A stretch of DNA of 64,000 nt from Saccharothrix ecbatanensis (GTDB taxonomy: Bacteria; Actinomycetota; Actinomycetes; Mycobacteriales; Pseudonocardiaceae), in contig NZ_JACHMO010000001.1 in the NCBI RefSeq assembly GCF_014205015.1, positions 5,952,001-6,016,000 on the forward strand. Reading direction: 5' to 3'. Below, piece after piece: positions 61,552 through 64,000 of this stretch. Within the stretch, counting starts at the first letter, position 1; the number at the start of each line of letters is the position of its first letter. The notes beneath the pieces are model-generated. The model had not been told where the DNA came from and did not search any database. It saw only the letters and a list, made by a program, of their open reading frames with translations. The translations under genes were made by a program, and so were the position numbers.

Positions 61552-63834
61552 ATGCTTGTCGTGAGCACGGAAAACACCCCCGAGCAGCCCGCGCCGAAAC
61601 GACGGACGAGGACGCCACGGGCCACGCCCGCGGCGAGCACCCCCCGGCCGCGACCACGCTCGGCTGTCCGCCGCAACGGCACGCGCAACGGCACGACGGC
61701 GGCGTCCCAGCCGACCGAGGCGCCGGCCCGGTCGTTCCCGAGCTCACCACCCGCCGCCACGGCCACCGAGGCGCAGGCCGACCTGCCCGACGACCGGTAC
61801 TTCAACCGGGAACTGTCGTGGTTGGACTTCAACGCCCGGGTGCTCGCGCTGGCCGAGGACGCGTCGCAGCCGCTGCTGGAGCGGGCGAAGTTCCTGGCCA
61901 TCTTCGCCTCGAACCTGGACGAGTTCTACATGGTCCGGGTCGCGGGCCTGAAGCGCCGTGACGAGACGGGCCTTTCGGTGCGCAGCGCGGACGGGCTCAC
62001 CCCGCGCGAGCAGCTGTCCAACATCTCCAAGCGCACCCAGGAGCTGGTCGAGCAGCACGCCAGGGCGTTCCTCGACCACATCCAGCCGGCGCTGGAGAAG
62101 CACGCGATCAGCATCGTCAACTGGGCGCAGTTGACCGACTTCGAGAAGTTGCGGCTGTCCAACTACTTCACCGACCAGGTGTTCCCGGTGCTCACGCCGC
62201 TGGCAGTGGACGCCGCGCACCCGTTCCCCTACATCTCCGGCCTGTCGCTGAACCTCGCCGTGACGGTGCGCGACCCGGAGGGCGGCGCGGAGCGGTTCGC
62301 CCGCATCAAGGTGCCGGACAACGTGCCGCGCCTGGTCCGGGTGGAGAACGACCGGAGCAGCCCGACGACGACGTTCCTGCCGTTGGAGGACCTCATCACG
62401 GCGCACATGGGCGAGCTGTTCGCGGGCATGCAGGTGATCGAGTGCCACGCGTTCCGGGTGACCCGCAACGCCGACCTTGAAGTCGAAGAGGACCAGGACG
62501 AGGACCTGCTCAAGTCGTTGGAACGGGAGCTGGCACGCCGCCGGTTCGGGCCGCCGGTGCGGCTGGAGATCGCCGACGACATGACCGAGCACATGCTGGA
62601 ACGGCTGCTGCGGGAGCTGGAAGTCGACCCGAACGACGTCGTCCAGGTGCCCGGACTGCTCGACCTGTCGTGCCTGTGGCAGCTCCACAGCGTGGACCGC
62701 AAGCAGCTGAAGGACGCGCCGTTCGTGCCCGCTACGCACTCGGCGTTCGGCGAACGGGAGACGCCGAAGAGCATCTTCGCCACGCTGCGCGAGGGTGACG
62801 TGCTGGTGCACCACCCGTACGACTCGTTCTCCACGTCCGTGCAGCGGTTCATCGAGCAGGCGGCGGCGGACCCGCGGGTGTTGGCCATCAAGCAGACGCT
62901 GTACCGCACATCGGGTGACTCCCCGATCGTGGACGCGTTGATCGACGCGGCCGAGGCGGGCAAGCAGGTCGTGGCGCTGGTGGAGATCAAGGCGCGGTTC
63001 GACGAGCAGGCGAACATCAAGTGGGCGCGGCAGCTGGAAAAGGCGGGCGTGCACGTCGTCTACGGCCTGATGGGGTTGAAGACGCACTGCAAGACGTCGC
63101 TGGTGGTGCGGCAGGAAGGTTCGCGGATCCAGCGTTACTGCCACATCGGCACCGGCAACTACAACCCGAAGACGGCGCGGCTGTACGAGGACATCGGCAT
63201 CCTCACCGCCGAGCCGACCATCGGCGCGGACCTCACCGACCTGTTCAACGTGCTGACCGGGTACGCCCGGCAGGACCACTACCGCAGCCTGCTGGTCGCG
63301 CCGTACGGCGTGCGGCGCGGGATCGTGGAGCGGATCGAGCGGGAGATCGAGCACGCGCGGGCCGGTGAGCCCGCCGGTGTGCGCATCAAGGTGAACTCGC
63401 TGGTGGACGAGCAGGTCATCGACTCGCTGTACCGGGCGTCGCAGGCGGGTGTCCGGGTGGACGTGGTGGTGCGCGGGGTGTGCGCTTTGAAGCCGGGCAT
63501 CAAGGGCCTGTCGGAGAACATCCACGTCCGGTCGGTCCTGGGGCGGTTCCTGGAGCACTCGCGGGTGTTCCACTTCGTCGGGTGCGGCGAGCACTGGATC
63601 GGCAGCGCGGACATGATGCACCGCAACCTCGACCGGCGGGTGGAGGTGCAGGTGCGGGTGACGGACCCGAAGCTCATCAAGCAGTTGGACGCGATGATGG
63701 ATTCGGCGCTGGAGCCCACGACGCGGTGCTGGGTGCTGCGTTCGGACGGCGAGTGGGAGGCGTCCCCGGCGGACGGCACCAGAGTGCGCGACCACCAGAC
63801 CGAGATGCTGCGCAACCACCGCGCGTTGGGGTGA
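61552..63834 (+). CDS. ppk: Polyphosphate kinase 1
   Basis: About 760 residues polymerising ATP gamma-phosphate into polyphosphate. A Pro/Arg/Thr-rich N-terminal extension (~75 residues) precedes the conserved core: [47 protein letters not shown] (autophosphorylated His), [10 protein letters not shown]. Start ATG 61552 follows GGGGA closely; GTG 61561 is the alternative. Followed immediately by a MutT1-type gene, the mycobacterial ppk-mutT1 order. Confidence 0.95.
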   Translation: MLVVSTENTPEQPAPKRRTRTPRATPAASTPRPRPRSAVRRNGTRNGTTAASQPTEAPARSFPSSPPAATATEAQADLPDDRYFNRELSWLDFNARVLALAEDASQPLLERAKFLAIFASNLDEFYMVRVAGLKRRDETGLSVRSADGLTPREQLSNISKRTQELVEQHARAFLDHIQPALEKHAISIVNWAQLTDFEKLRLSNYFTDQVFPVLTPLAVDAAHPFPYISGLSLNLAVTVRDPEGGAERFARIKVPDNVPRLVRVENDRSSPTTTFLPLEDLITAHMGELFAGMQVIECHAFRVTRNADLEVEEDQDEDLLKSLERELARRRFGPPVRLEIADDMTEHMLERLLRELEVDPNDVVQVPGLLDLSCLWQLHSVDRKQLKDAPFVPATHSAFGERETPKSIFATLREGDVLVHHPYDSFSTSVQRFIEQAAADPRVLAIKQTLYRTSGDSPIVDALIDAAEAGKQVVALVEIKARFDEQANIKWARQLEKAGVHVVYGLMGLKTHCKTSLVVRQEGSRIQRYCHIGTGNYNPKTARLYEDIGILTAEPTIGADLTDLFNVLTGYARQDHYRSLLVAPYGVRRGIVERIEREIEHARAGEPAGVRIKVNSLVDEQVIDSLYRASQAGVRVDVVVRGVCALKPGIKGLSENIHVRSVLGRFLEHSRVFHFVGCGEHWIGSADMMHRNLDRRVEVQVRVTDPKLIKQLDAMMDSALEPTTRCWVLRSDGEWEASPADGTRVRDHQTEMLRNHRALG

Positions 63835-63838
63835 GTCG

Positions 63839-64000
63839 TTGATCCGGGCTGCCGGCGCCGTGTTGTGGCGCGATGGTTCCGTGGCGGTCGTGCACCGGCC
63901 GCGTTACGACGACTGGTCCTTGCCCAAGGGGAAGGTGGACGCGGGCGAGACCGTGCCCGCTGCGGCGGTGCGGGAGGTGCTGGAGGAGACCGGCTTCCAC
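63839..64000 (+). CDS. MutT1-like NUDIX hydrolase, N-terminal part
   Basis: Open to the window edge (54 codons). [32 protein letters not shown] and the Nudix box [22 protein letters not shown] are present. Mycobacterial MutT1 cleans up oxidised and dinucleoside polyphosphates and carries a second phosphatase domain, which would lie beyond the window. TTG start follows GGGGTGAG. Confidence 0.85.
   Translation, partial: MIRAAGAVLWRDGSVAVVHRPRYDDWSLPKGKVDAGETVPAAAVREVLEETGFH

Overview
This window is very GC-rich, densely coded chromosomal DNA from an actinobacterium, most likely the Pseudonocardiaceae (Saccharothrix / Lentzea / Actinosynnema type). The evidence is GTG and TTG starts, overlapping ATGA/GTGA gene junctions, a mycothiol-type DinB protein, SepIVA, ECF sigma/anti-sigma pairs, an F420-type cofC, a CebR box and a backbone matching the M. 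tuberculosis gene order. That backbone is acyP-smc, fpg-rnc-rpmF-DUF177-sepIVA, coaD-rsmD-pyc, recG-fakA-rpmB, ung-thiL, DUF3515-ddl, gpsA-plsC-cofC-ppk-mutT1. No rRNA, tRNA, CRISPR array or intact mobile element was seen. Layout: 1-4.6 kb is a purine/glyoxylate block: the end of uricase, an orphan Imm1-like gene, a DUF6986 aldolase and malate synthase A, with a divergent IclR regulator and a candidate operator. 4.6-9 kb holds ftsY and an anmK-Na+ symporter pair for anhydro-sugar recycling. 9-18 kb is accessory: a streptogrisin-like protease, tandem GNAT, DinB-P450 pair, two acyl/unknown genes, a decayed XRE regulator, two small unknown genes and an ECF sigma-CU044_5270 pair. 18-24 kb is smc with an inserted sigma/anti-sigma pair and acyP, followed by three Thr-rich envelope proteins (24-25.5 kb). 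25.5-28.6 kb holds aac(2')-I, an NDH-2-like flavoprotein, kdpE and a marR gene. 28.6-51.5 kb is mainly housekeeping backbone. It is interrupted by a secreted RNase Sa homologue, an SDR-metallohydrolase pair, a 133-bp palindrome, a coiled-coil cytoskeletal protein, an LprG-type lipoprotein, a broken TnpB-like gene and a secreted triple-repeat protein. 51.5-57.5 kb continues with ddl, then a PLP/cysteine island (MocR, PNPOx-like, cysteine dioxygenase with a leader peptide, a trans-sulfuration enzyme) joined to gpsA-plsC. The end holds cofC, a CebR-boxed secreted glycosidase, a small OB-like protein, ppk and the start of mutT1. Three signals stand out beyond the genes. First, a Cys-containing leader ORF lies upstream of cysteine dioxygenase, followed by three mutually exclusive complementary segments next to its ribosome binding site: a probable cysteine attenuator. 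Second, the last codons plus stop codon of at least four genes (lprG-like, recG, the trans-sulfuration gene, cofC) are tandemly copied two to three times just downstream, and related short repeats sit at other gene ends. Third, there are dispersed repeats: a two-copy family built on GTGAGTCCTACGTTC at the ends of the iclR/ftsY and mocR genes, and the 133-bp near-perfect palindrome downstream of pyc. Several regulatory boxes can be read directly: a perfect CebR box, a perfect TGTGA-N6-TCACA box, a dre-like box before anmK, and a perfect palindrome before marR.
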